Shown one piece after another: positions 15,700 to 24,031 of a stretch of DNA of 57,573 nt. The translations under genes were made by a program, and so were the position numbers. Source of the DNA: Bacillota bacterium (lineage in GTDB: Bacteria > Bacillota_I > Bacilli_A > Erysipelotrichales > Erysipelotrichaceae); assembly GCA_023388995.1 (NCBI GenBank), contig JAEWFD010000035.1:1-57573 (forward strand), given 5' to 3'. The stretch's first letter is position 1; every line of letters begins with the position of its first letter. Under the pieces are notes generated by a model, which was not told where the DNA came from, searched no databases, and was given only the letters and a program-made list of their open reading frames with translations.

Positions 15700-16730
15700 T
15701 AGATCACCCGAATCAGCTTCTCAAATCGCTCACACGTATAGCCAATCGGTTCTAACTGCATCCCCGCTTTTTGGGTAATTTCATGAAATTGTTTAATTGC
15801 TTCTTGTTTCACCAATACAAGCAATCCTCCAGAAGTTTGTGCATCACATAGAATATGACGCTGTTCTTCTGTCATTGACTCAATCGTATGTCCATAACTC
15901 TTAAAATTGTTGCGTGTCCCACCCGAAATACAATCCATCGCTAAATATTTCTTGACGTTTGGCAGCAACGGTACTTTGTTGAATTCGATAACAGCCGAAA
16001 TATTGCTGCTGGAACAAATTTCTCCTAAGTGCCCCAGCAATCCAAAGCCGGTGATATCCGTCATGGAAGCGACACCATCTAATTGAGACAGTTCTGCTCC
16101 AATTTTATTGAGAGTTGTCATCGCTGCAATTGCAGGAAGAATATCTTCCCCTTCGATTTTTTTGCGCTTTTGTGCTGTTGTAAGAATGCCGATACCAAGC
16201 GGCTTGGTTAAAAAGATAGCACAGCCAGACGAACCCTGATGATTCATTTTCAGTTGCTTATTTTCTGCTAGTCCCGTTACTGCTAATCCGAAGATTGGTT
16301 CCGGAGAGTCAATAGAATGTCCGCCTGCCAAAGGAATCCCAGCATCTTCACAAGCAGTTCGGCCACCACGAATGACTTCACTGGCAACTTCCGGCGGCAA
16401 TACCGATACCGGCCAGCCTAAAATAGACACGGCCATGAGCGGACGACCTCCCATCGCATAAATATCACTGATCGCATTGGTTGCGGCGATCCGTCCAAAT
16501 GTATATGGATCATCCACAATTGGCATGAAAAAATCTGTCGTGCTAAGAACCGATGTGCCATTTCCCAAGTCATATGCTGCCGCATCATCATTATGGGCAT
16601 ATCCTACCAACAGATTAGGATGTGCTTTCGTAACACCGGAAGCTTTTAAAATTGCTTCCAGCACAGATGGCGCTAATTTGCAACCGCAGCCAGCTCCATG
16701 GCTATACTCAGTAAGTTTCCATTCACTCAT
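15699..16730 (-). CDS. selD: Selenide, water dikinase (selenophosphate synthetase)
   Basis: A 343-residue enzyme that makes selenophosphate from selenide and ATP. The N-terminal motif HGAGCGCKL (Cys15, Cys17, Lys18) is the glycine-rich active segment; cysteine, not selenocysteine, is used. GNGTSVLSTTDFFMPIVDDP and DIYAMGGRPLMAVSILGWP are family hallmarks. A start at 16754 is possible, but the ATG at 16730 has GAAGGA 7 nt upstream and matches the family. The only selenophosphate user seen is the coupled selU; selA, selB and the Sec tRNA are not in the window. Confidence 0.96.
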   Translation of the reverse strand: MSEWKLTEYSHGAGCGCKLAPSVLEAILKASGVTKAHPNLLVGYAHNDDAAAYDLGNGTSVLSTTDFFMPIVDDPYTFGRIAATNAISDIYAMGGRPLMAVSILGWPVSVLPPEVASEVIRGGRTACEDAGIPLAGGHSIDSPEPIFGLAVTGLAENKQLKMNHQGSSGCAIFLTKPLGIGILTTAQKRKKIEGEDILPAIAAMTTLNKIGAELSQLDGVASMTDITGFGLLGHLGEICSSSNISAVIEFNKVPLLPNVKKYLAMDCISGGTRNNFKSYGHTIESMTEEQRHILCDAQTSGGLLVLVKQEAIKQFHEITQKAGMQLEPIGYTCERFEKLIRVI

Positions 16731-16903
16731 TGTAATTCCTTCTTTCTGCATCATTTCCTAATCAGCATAGCACACTCAAAGAACACATTCAATCATCATG
16801 TCTAAGCAATACTATGTGCTTTATAAACTTCCATTTATCTTGCAGCTTACTGCACTTTCATTTTCTTAATTTCCTTATTTTTGTCCCGACACCATATGGT
16901 CAT

Positions 16904-16948
16904 GAAAAAACCCTTCTTCCAAATTAAACTGCATTGGTTTAAGGGTCA
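16904..16948 (-). terminator. Terminator after the lipoprotein gene
   Basis: On the minus strand ACCCTTAAACCAA pairs imperfectly with TTTGGAAGAAGGGT and is followed by TTTTTTC. Confidence 0.6.
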
Positions 16949-16976
16949 TTCAATAAAAGACAGCAGAACTTATTTA

Positions 16977-18197
16977 TTATTCGCGTATTGCCATAATTCG
17001 AATGTCATTATCAGCATATATAATATAGTCTTTTACAATACGATAAGTTGAAACATAGTCTGCATTTGATTGATCAACTCGCGAAATGCTATGATCATGC
17101 AAATCAAAACGGAAGATAGCATTTTTCGCTCTTCCAACACCATCAAAGTTTTTATCATCAAGATAGTATAAATAATCATCGTACAAATAGACTTGCTCTA
17201 CATCACCTGCAAGATTATAGAGATCCGTTATGACTTCCTTTGTTCCATCATACCGAAGCAATTCTAGATGAGAATAAAGACTTTGCTGATATGTAAAATA
17301 ATAGATACCATCTTCTGTCGCAACTCCTTTGTCGCCAAGCGTCACCTCACGTGCGAAAACACGTAATCCATCCTTATCCAATGCTCGTACTGAATGATTA
17401 TAATGATCGGCAAAGTATGTGGCATTATCATACTGGTAAATTATATTGAGATATTTATTATTAGTATTTATCTTTTTTATTTGATGTGTATCATAAGCAA
17501 CTTGAAGAACCGATGGTCTTTCCTCTGCATCGGAATGTAATGCAATGTACAAGAAATCATCATAAGCAAACACATATCGTTGCAGATAATTGATATTATG
17601 TTCACCTAAATTGGTAGTTTTGTTTGTCTCAAAATTATACATCATCAGTTGTACAAGATAACTATTTCCTGCTCCAATTGGATCTGTTGGTTTTGGCGGA
17701 TATAACTCTGACGTGTAGTATAGCAGGTTATTATTTTTTACCCCGATTACTTCTTTCACTTTCATTGTAAATACTGAGCTTTCTTTCGTCTTTAAATCCA
17801 ATTGATATAGCGTTTCTTCTTGGACATAAAATAACTTATCCTGATTTACCGCAATATTTCGAGACCAGAATTCATCCTTAATCGGAACAAGCAATTGATA
17901 CTGCTGCGTCTTTAAATCCACTTCATAAATTCCTTGTTCTAAATGGGATTCGTACGAATCATTTACTTTTCCGATTGATATATATATCTTATCTTGATAC
18001 ACGGCTGTATCCTCATACAACTGATAAGGTGTTCTCAAGACATCTTGATGTAAAACATTTCTAACCGGTTTAGACGGTTCTTCAGGTGTTGTTACGATTG
18101 GATTTGAGATTTGCTCAGAATCTGGATTAGCTTGCAAGCTGCATCCAGTTGCAAATAAAACGATCAATACGATACAAATAAGTCTTGTTATTTTCAT
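16977..18197 (-). CDS. Lipoprotein, DUF5050-like repeat (beta-propeller type)
   Basis: A 406-residue exported protein. The N-terminus has a basic start, a hydrophobic segment and the lipobox-like ATGCS with Cys19, so it is probably anchored to the membrane outer face. The rest is a series of short beta repeats with aromatic pairs such as DDYLYYLDD, NQDKLFYVQEETLYQLDL and KDYIIYADNDI, the pattern of DUF5050/YncE-like propellers. No catalytic motif is visible. A truncated duplicate of its C-terminal 95 residues lies just upstream (18311-18601). Confidence 0.75.
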   Translation of the reverse strand: MKITRLICIVLIVLFATGCSLQANPDSEQISNPIVTTPEEPSKPVRNVLHQDVLRTPYQLYEDTAVYQDKIYISIGKVNDSYESHLEQGIYEVDLKTQQYQLLVPIKDEFWSRNIAVNQDKLFYVQEETLYQLDLKTKESSVFTMKVKEVIGVKNNNLLYYTSELYPPKPTDPIGAGNSYLVQLMMYNFETNKTTNLGEHNINYLQRYVFAYDDFLYIALHSDAEERPSVLQVAYDTHQIKKINTNNKYLNIIYQYDNATYFADHYNHSVRALDKDGLRVFAREVTLGDKGVATEDGIYYFTYQQSLYSHLELLRYDGTKEVITDLYNLAGDVEQVYLYDDYLYYLDDKNFDGVGRAKNAIFRFDLHDHSISRVDQSNADYVSTYRIVKDYIIYADNDIRIMAIRE

Positions 18198-18310
18198 AAA
18201 TACCCCCTAAACATTCCTTGATGTTATAACCTAATATTTTCTTTCATAAGAATGCTCTCTAAATTCAATTGTAGATATCCACCATTTCACACAGAGTCAT
18301 TGCTCTGTGA

Positions 18311-18601
18311 TCATTGCTTATCATTCGCGATACGTATCACTTGAATGGTGTTCCTGCACAAACAAGTAATCGCCGGAAATGCGATAAGCGCCACATACCC
18401 AATCTTGGGGTTATCCATCCTCATTATCCTATGTTCATGCAAGTCATAGTGATAGACTGCCTTTTGGGTCCGTCCATCCAAGACTCCAAACTCTACTAAA
18501 CCCATATAATCATTATTGAGATAAGCATGTTCAAAGCCACTAGCAACATTATATAGCTCAGAAAACACTTCTTTGGTTCTAACATAACGTAAGAACGCTA
18601 A
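18311..18601 (-). pseudogene. Truncated duplicate of the DUF5050-like lipoprotein
   Basis: The frame aligns with the last part of the intact lipoprotein: LRYVRTKEVFSELYNVASG here against LRYDGTKEVITDLYNLAGD there, then YHYDLHEHRIMRMD against FRFDLHDHSISRVD. An in-frame TAA (18602-18604) lies directly upstream of the homologous part and no signal peptide or start precedes it, so only the C-terminal 97 codons remain. It is a relic of an ancestral tandem gene. Confidence 0.75.
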
Positions 18602-18648
18602 TTAATCTCATATATTTCCTATCATGAATATTAGTTTGCTAGTTATAT

Positions 18649-19887
18649 TTATTCCATTATGATAAGTTCATCTAACATTTGAAAGATGCGCTTTTCATTC
18701 TTTTGCGACTGCTGATTCTGCATATGCGACCTGCTTTCTTCATAGTACTGCATTGTGACAGGAAGATACTGCTCAATTTTACATAGAAATGCTTCTGAAA
18801 CATATTTCCTGCTGCGTACAACAGAAGTAAAAATCAATTGCTGGCTGGCATATAAAACAAATTCCTGTAGTTCCTTTGATGTAAATGAAAAATGATTAAC
18901 GAGATTCGTCACAAACTGTAATAATTGATTAATCGTTTTCTCTACTGCCTCTTGTTGGAGATTGCAGGTAAATATCGTCTGACTGCCGTTCGTATAATCT
19001 TCTTCAATATCCTGCAAGTCATCAGCAAGCTGCAAATAAAGACCAAAACCAAGATAAAAATCTAAGTCTTCCGCAGCAATTGGATGTTTGATGAGAAGAC
19101 GGTCAATAAATACCGACAACCCGCCTTTGCAAATGGAGATGTCCAAGCGATCCTCATAAGAGAGCGCATATTCTGATGATTGCTGCTTCAGACTATCGAC
19201 TTGCGCATCCAGCATCATTTCTAAGAGCATCTCCATGCTTGTATCATCGGCTACAGGGAATTCTGCTTCAATCATATCTAAAAGCTGACATGTCTTCTTC
19301 TCATGTAGTGTGGTGGTTTTGATTGGATTCTGTTTGATCTGATTACGGATCATGATATTGTACTGTTGTTTTTCTTGGACAGAAACAGTCCCATCAATGT
19401 AATTATCTGTGAACGGATATAACATGCTATAGCCAAAAGCAGCATTGCTGAACCCAGCAGGTGCTTGGTGTATTTCTTTGAACATAATAAACACAATATA
19501 ATTCCGGATGGCCTGCCCAATATCTTCTAAGCTGATTTCAGGTGCGAATGTGCGTACTTGACGAAGAAACTCCATCAACTCAGCCTGCATCGCATCAATC
19601 TTTGCCTCCGGCATACAATTCCGGATACCAATTATATTCTCTTCCTGGATAGCTCTGTGCATCATTTGTTGCATTTGCTGCATCCAATATTTCTTTTTTG
19701 CTTTTGTAAATTGCTTTCTTTTAGCTTGGACATCTTTCATCATACGATCTATATATAGTTCATTCGCTATTTTCTTGGATAGCGTAACAATTGGCAGTGT
19801 CTCAGGAAAAGATGCTTTGGTTGATAACCAGTTCTGCTTAATTCGTTCAAAATAAGCAATCATGATACTTCGATCTAATTGCATCAT
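18649..19887 (-). CDS. Class I isoprenoid synthase-like protein
   Basis: A 412-residue, mostly helical protein. Two aspartate-rich motifs typical of trans-prenyl synthases and terpene-synthase-fold enzymes are spaced as expected: FTDNYIDG near residue 165 and LADDLQDIEEDY near residue 286, the latter in the context YLGFGLYLQLADDLQD. The chain is longer than common prenyl synthases (about 300) and has a long N-terminal helical part rich in K and Q. The first motif is DNYID, not DDxxD, so chemistry is uncertain. No other isoprenoid genes are near. Assignment to the fold is from motifs; the reaction is unknown. Confidence 0.6.
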   Translation of the reverse strand: MMQLDRSIMIAYFERIKQNWLSTKASFPETLPIVTLSKKIANELYIDRMMKDVQAKRKQFTKAKKKYWMQQMQQMMHRAIQEENIIGIRNCMPEAKIDAMQAELMEFLRQVRTFAPEISLEDIGQAIRNYIVFIMFKEIHQAPAGFSNAAFGYSMLYPFTDNYIDGTVSVQEKQQYNIMIRNQIKQNPIKTTTLHEKKTCQLLDMIEAEFPVADDTSMEMLLEMMLDAQVDSLKQQSSEYALSYEDRLDISICKGGLSVFIDRLLIKHPIAAEDLDFYLGFGLYLQLADDLQDIEEDYTNGSQTIFTCNLQQEAVEKTINQLLQFVTNLVNHFSFTSKELQEFVLYASQQLIFTSVVRSRKYVSEAFLCKIEQYLPVTMQYYEESRSHMQNQQSQKNEKRIFQMLDELIIME

Positions 19888-20081
19888 ACAATCACCTACT
19901 ATCTTGCAATTTCCACTATTTGTACATTATATCACAAGAGGAATTGTTTTTATACATTCATTTTTCCAAGGAATTGCTCACCAGATTTGTTCTCATATGG
20001 ATAAGAGAGAGCAATGGATTTGTTCAATGCCAATTTGTCACCATTCTTCTTTTTCATTAAGGGTGCAAAGTCGCACCTAAC

Positions 20082-20117
20082 AAAAAAAGCGCACCGCACA
20101 ATAAAGCAGTGCAGCGC
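20082..20117 (-). terminator. Terminator after the ABC exporter genes
   Basis: GCGC and GCAC pair with GTGC and GCGC around a 9-nt loop; on the minus strand TTTTTTTG follows directly. Confidence 0.75.
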
Positions 20118-20123
20118 AACTTT

Positions 20124-22016
20124 TTATTCCAATTCAAATGCTCCTGTATATAACTGATAATACTTCCCTTTTTCGGCAATGAGATCTGCATGGCTGCCCC
20201 GCTCAATAATTCGTCCTTGATCCAGCACCATAATCACATCTGCATTTTTTACAGTTGAAAGTCGATGTGCAATGACGAATACTGTACGTCCATGCATCAA
20301 AGCATCCATACCTCGCTGCACAATCGCTTCTGTCCGCGTATCGATAGAAGATGTTGCTTCATCCAAAATCATAACTGGGGGATCTGCCACTGCTGCTCTG
20401 GCAATTGCCAGCAGCTGTCTTTGACCTTGCGACAAGCTTGCGCCATTGCTCGCTAACGGTGTTTGATATCCGTGAGGTAAGCGTGTAATAAAATCATGCG
20501 CGCCGGCCAGCTTTGCTGCCGCAATGCATAATTCATCAGAAGCATCCAATTTTCCGTAGCGGATATTTTCCATAACAGTGCCAGTAAACAGATTTGTTTC
20601 CTGCAACACAACACCAAGCGAACGTCGTAAATCAGCTTTCTTAATCTTGTTGATATTAATACCGTCATAGCGAATTTTGCCATCTGCAATATCATAGAAG
20701 CGATTAATCAAGTTGGTAATTGTCGTTTTCCCTGCACCGGTAGCTCCTACAAACGCTACTTTCTGACCGGGTTTTGCAAATAACGTAATGTTATGCAAGA
20801 TGGTTTTTTGTTCTGTATAGCCAAAATCAACATCTTCCATCCGGACGTCACCAGTCAGCTTGACATATGTTACTTCACCATTCTGATGTGGATACTTCCA
20901 TGCCCAATTATTTGTAACTTCCGCGCATTCGATAATCTCTCCATTCACTTCCTTAGCATTCACCAGCGTCACAATACCTTGATCTTGTTCCGGTGTTTCA
21001 TCCAGCAATTCAAAGATGCGGGAAGCACCCGCAAGTCCCATTACAACGGCATTGATCTGGTGTGATACTTGGTTGATATTTCCGGCAAATTGTCTGGTCA
21101 TGTTTAAGAACGGAACCGCAATGCTGATCGTAAACGGAAGTCCTGAAATGCTGCTATTCGGTGCTTTGATCAGCAGTAAAATACCACCCGTCAAAGCTAC
21201 TGTTACATATAAAATATTTCCGATATTATTTAGGATTGGCCCTAATGTATTCGCATACTTATTCGCTTTTTCCGAATCTGCGAATAACTCGTCGTTAATC
21301 CGATCAAATGCTGCTTTGCTTTCTTCTTCATGAGAAAATACTTTGATCACCTTTTGGCCATTCATCATTTCTTCCGCAAACCCTTCAACTTTACCAAGAG
21401 CTACTTGCTGACGTCCAAAATATTTAGCGGAACCGCCGCCAACTTTCTTGATAATTTGCAGCATCACAAAAACACCTAGCAGCACAACAGCTGTCATCCA
21501 GATGCTGTAGTATAACATGATGCAGAAAATCGTTGTAACAACGATTCCTGATGTCATCAATTGCGGAAGGCTTTGCGATATCATTTGCCGCAACGTATCA
21601 ATATCATTGGTATAGTAACTCATTATATCACCATGGTTGTGGGTATCAAAATATCCGACTGGAAGATCTTGCATGCCGCCAAACAACTTCATGCGCAGCA
21701 TCCGCAACGTTCCTTGCGTAATATCAGCCATCATTCTGCTGAATGCAAATGATGCGCAAAGCGATAACACATAACAACCAGCCAGAAACAGCACAAAGCC
21801 GGTAATTGGCTTAGCTACCGCATTCCAATCTTGTGATTGCCAGCTAGTTTCTACCAAGGCAATAATATTCTGCATAAAAATCGCAGGAATAGACGACACA
21901 ATCGCATTAAAGACAATAAAGACAATTACCAGCGGCAGCATCACAGGATGAAATTCAAACAACGTTTTAATCAAACGCTTTACAATTCCCTTTTTTATGA
22001 CTGGCTTATTTCTCAT
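20124..22016 (-). CDS. ABC exporter, half-transporter with canonical NBD
   Basis: A 630-residue type IV half-transporter: six membrane helices in about residues 20-340 and an ATPase domain in the C-terminal 240. Walker A GATGAGKTT, signature LSQGQRQLLAIARA, Walker B VMILDEATSSID with the catalytic glutamate, and the switch histidine in IAHRLSTVKN are all intact. The ATG at 22016 overlaps the end of the partner gene by 11 nt. An insertion of about 40 residues lies between the membrane and ATPase domains (near TPEQDQGIVTLV...). With its neighbour it forms a BmrCD/LmrCD-like heterodimer, likely for multidrug or peptide export. No regulator is adjacent. Confidence 0.92.
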   Translation of the reverse strand: MRNKPVIKKGIVKRLIKTLFEFHPVMLPLVIVFIVFNAIVSSIPAIFMQNIIALVETSWQSQDWNAVAKPITGFVLFLAGCYVLSLCASFAFSRMMADITQGTLRMLRMKLFGGMQDLPVGYFDTHNHGDIMSYYTNDIDTLRQMISQSLPQLMTSGIVVTTIFCIMLYYSIWMTAVVLLGVFVMLQIIKKVGGGSAKYFGRQQVALGKVEGFAEEMMNGQKVIKVFSHEEESKAAFDRINDELFADSEKANKYANTLGPILNNIGNILYVTVALTGGILLLIKAPNSSISGLPFTISIAVPFLNMTRQFAGNINQVSHQINAVVMGLAGASRIFELLDETPEQDQGIVTLVNAKEVNGEIIECAEVTNNWAWKYPHQNGEVTYVKLTGDVRMEDVDFGYTEQKTILHNITLFAKPGQKVAFVGATGAGKTTITNLINRFYDIADGKIRYDGININKIKKADLRRSLGVVLQETNLFTGTVMENIRYGKLDASDELCIAAAKLAGAHDFITRLPHGYQTPLASNGASLSQGQRQLLAIARAAVADPPVMILDEATSSIDTRTEAIVQRGMDALMHGRTVFVIAHRLSTVKNADVIMVLDQGRIIERGSHADLIAEKGKYYQLYTGAFELE

Positions 22017-23751
22017 CTTCTTCACCCGCCTTATTCTGTGATTCATAGACTTCTTTGTATAACGCATTGGTTTTCATCAGTTCCTCATGTGTACCAACCG
22101 CATTAATCGTACCACCATCCATGACAATAATTCGATCTGCATCCTCCACGGAGGAAATACGCTGGGCAATGATGATTTTCGTTGTTGCCGGAATAAATTC
22201 CTTCATTGCTATCCGGATCATTGAATCTGTCTTGGTATCAACAGCACTTGTTGAATCATCAAGAATCAGAATTTTCGGATTTTTCAGCAATGCCCTGGCA
22301 ATACAAAGCCGCTGTCTTTGCCCTCCCGAAACATTTGTTCCCCCTTGTTCAATATACGTATCATATCCTTCAGGAAACTGGGAAATGAATTCATGCGCTT
22401 GGGCAAGCTTGCACGCTTCTTCCAATTGTTCCTGGGTCGCTTCCTTATTCCCCCAGCGCAGATTCTCTTTAATTGTTCCCGAAAAGAGTATATTCTTTTG
22501 CAAGACAACCGCCACCTGATTGCGTAAAGCATCCAAATCATACTTGCGCACATCTTCGCCGCCTACTTTAACTACGCCAATCGACGCATCATACAACCGC
22601 GGAATCAATTGAATCAAAGATGATTTTGAGGATCCGGTACTGCCGATAATCCCAATCGTTTCTCCGCTATGTATTTCCAGATTGATTTCTGCCAATGCCA
22701 TTCGTTCTGCTTTCTGGGAGTATTTGAAACTGACTTGTTCAAAAGAAACAGAACCGTCTTTTACTTCTGTCAAAGGCTTTGCCGGACTAACTAAAGTACT
22801 TTCTTCCTGCAATACTTCAACAATACGTTGTGCTGACTCCTGTGCAATGGTAATCATCACAAACACCATCGACAACATCATCAAGCTGCTGAGAATCTGA
22901 AAGCTGTAAGCCAGCAAGGCAGAAAACTGGCCGACATCCAAATCGCTTCCACCTGAAGTAATAATCGTATAGGAGCCATAATACAATACAAAAATCATGA
23001 CACTATATAAACTAAATTGCATAAGCGGATTATTTATAGCCAGAATTTTTTCGGCTTTGGTAAATTCAGCACTGACACTCTGTACAGTTTCCTGGAATTT
23101 AGTTTTTTCAAATTCAGCACGTACATAAGATTTGACAACACGCATCCCCTTCACATTTTCCTGCAAGACAGTATTCATCGTATCATATTTGCGAAATCCC
23201 CTTTTAAACAACGGCATGACACTACGAATTACCAATGCAAGTCCGATACCCAGTACAGGCGCCACAAATAAGAAGATCAATGCCATTTTTCCGCCCATAA
23301 TGAATGCCATCGTAAAAGAAAATACCAGCATCAGCGGAAAGCGTACAGCTGTCCGGATAATCATCATATAAGCATTTTGAACATTCGTAACATCTGTTGT
23401 CATTCTTGTAACTAATGATGAAGTTGAAAAACGGTCAATATTTTCAAACGAATAGGTTTGAATTTTATAATAAAGATCTTTCCGCAAGTTGCGGGCAAAG
23501 CCGCTGGATGCTGTTGCACTTGTCATTCCTGCCAATGTGCCAAAACTCAGTGACAGCAATGCCATGAGCACCAAAACCAGACCATAGCGGGAAAGCACGC
23601 CAAAATCACTTCCTGCTTTGATTTGGTTGACTAATTGAGCAGTAATAAAGGGAATTGTACATTCCATCATAACTTCTATTGCAATATAAACCGGGGTTTT
23701 CAAAGAATCTTTTTTGTACTCCCGAATACTTTGTGCTAATGTTCTATACAT
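22006..23751 (-). CDS. ABC exporter, half-transporter with degenerate NBD
   Basis: A 581-residue half-transporter, first gene of the pair, start at 23751 with AGGAGA upstream. Walker A is GSTGSSKSS and the signature is VSGGQRQRLCIARA. The catalytic glutamate after Walker B is aspartate (LILDDSTSAVD), and the switch histidine is glutamine (IIAQRISSVED). These two changes are those of the non-hydrolysing site in heterodimeric exporters, so this is the regulatory partner and the next gene supplies the catalytic residues. Confidence 0.92.
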   Translation of the reverse strand: MYRTLAQSIREYKKDSLKTPVYIAIEVMMECTIPFITAQLVNQIKAGSDFGVLSRYGLVLVLMALLSLSFGTLAGMTSATASSGFARNLRKDLYYKIQTYSFENIDRFSTSSLVTRMTTDVTNVQNAYMMIIRTAVRFPLMLVFSFTMAFIMGGKMALIFLFVAPVLGIGLALVIRSVMPLFKRGFRKYDTMNTVLQENVKGMRVVKSYVRAEFEKTKFQETVQSVSAEFTKAEKILAINNPLMQFSLYSVMIFVLYYGSYTIITSGGSDLDVGQFSALLAYSFQILSSLMMLSMVFVMITIAQESAQRIVEVLQEESTLVSPAKPLTEVKDGSVSFEQVSFKYSQKAERMALAEINLEIHSGETIGIIGSTGSSKSSLIQLIPRLYDASIGVVKVGGEDVRKYDLDALRNQVAVVLQKNILFSGTIKENLRWGNKEATQEQLEEACKLAQAHEFISQFPEGYDTYIEQGGTNVSGGQRQRLCIARALLKNPKILILDDSTSAVDTKTDSMIRIAMKEFIPATTKIIIAQRISSVEDADRIIVMDGGTINAVGTHEELMKTNALYKEVYESQNKAGEEDEK

Positions 23752-23808
23752 ACCATTCTCCTTCCAATTTATTCTAGTTTGAGAGCTTTTTACGGTCTTA
23801 TTAACAAT

Positions 23809-23839
23809 TAAAAAAGCGTAGCCGGTCTGGACTTACGCT
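23809..23839 (-). terminator. Terminator between the GT-C gene and the exporter
   Basis: AGCGTA pairs with TACGCT; on the minus strand TTTTTTAATT follows. It lies 190 bp past the end of the 24032-25906 gene. Confidence 0.65.
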
Positions 23840-24031
23840 ATAAAAGCTGCTCGATCTGTCTCATTTTATAAGATAATACGATATTTGTCAATTCATCCGA
23901 CCATTGGTTGTGATTGCGATAAGCAATACGCAAGGTTTATCACTACCTCTTTTTACGAAAAATCTTTCTGACAGCATTGCAATAAATATTGTCGGCAACA
24001 ATAACTTTTTTCTTGGCGATAAACTGGCTGT

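Noticed and set aside
20061..20077. Small hairpin GGTGC/GCACC near the exporter terminator
   Set aside because: Short, no U-tract, and next to a much better terminator; probably chance.
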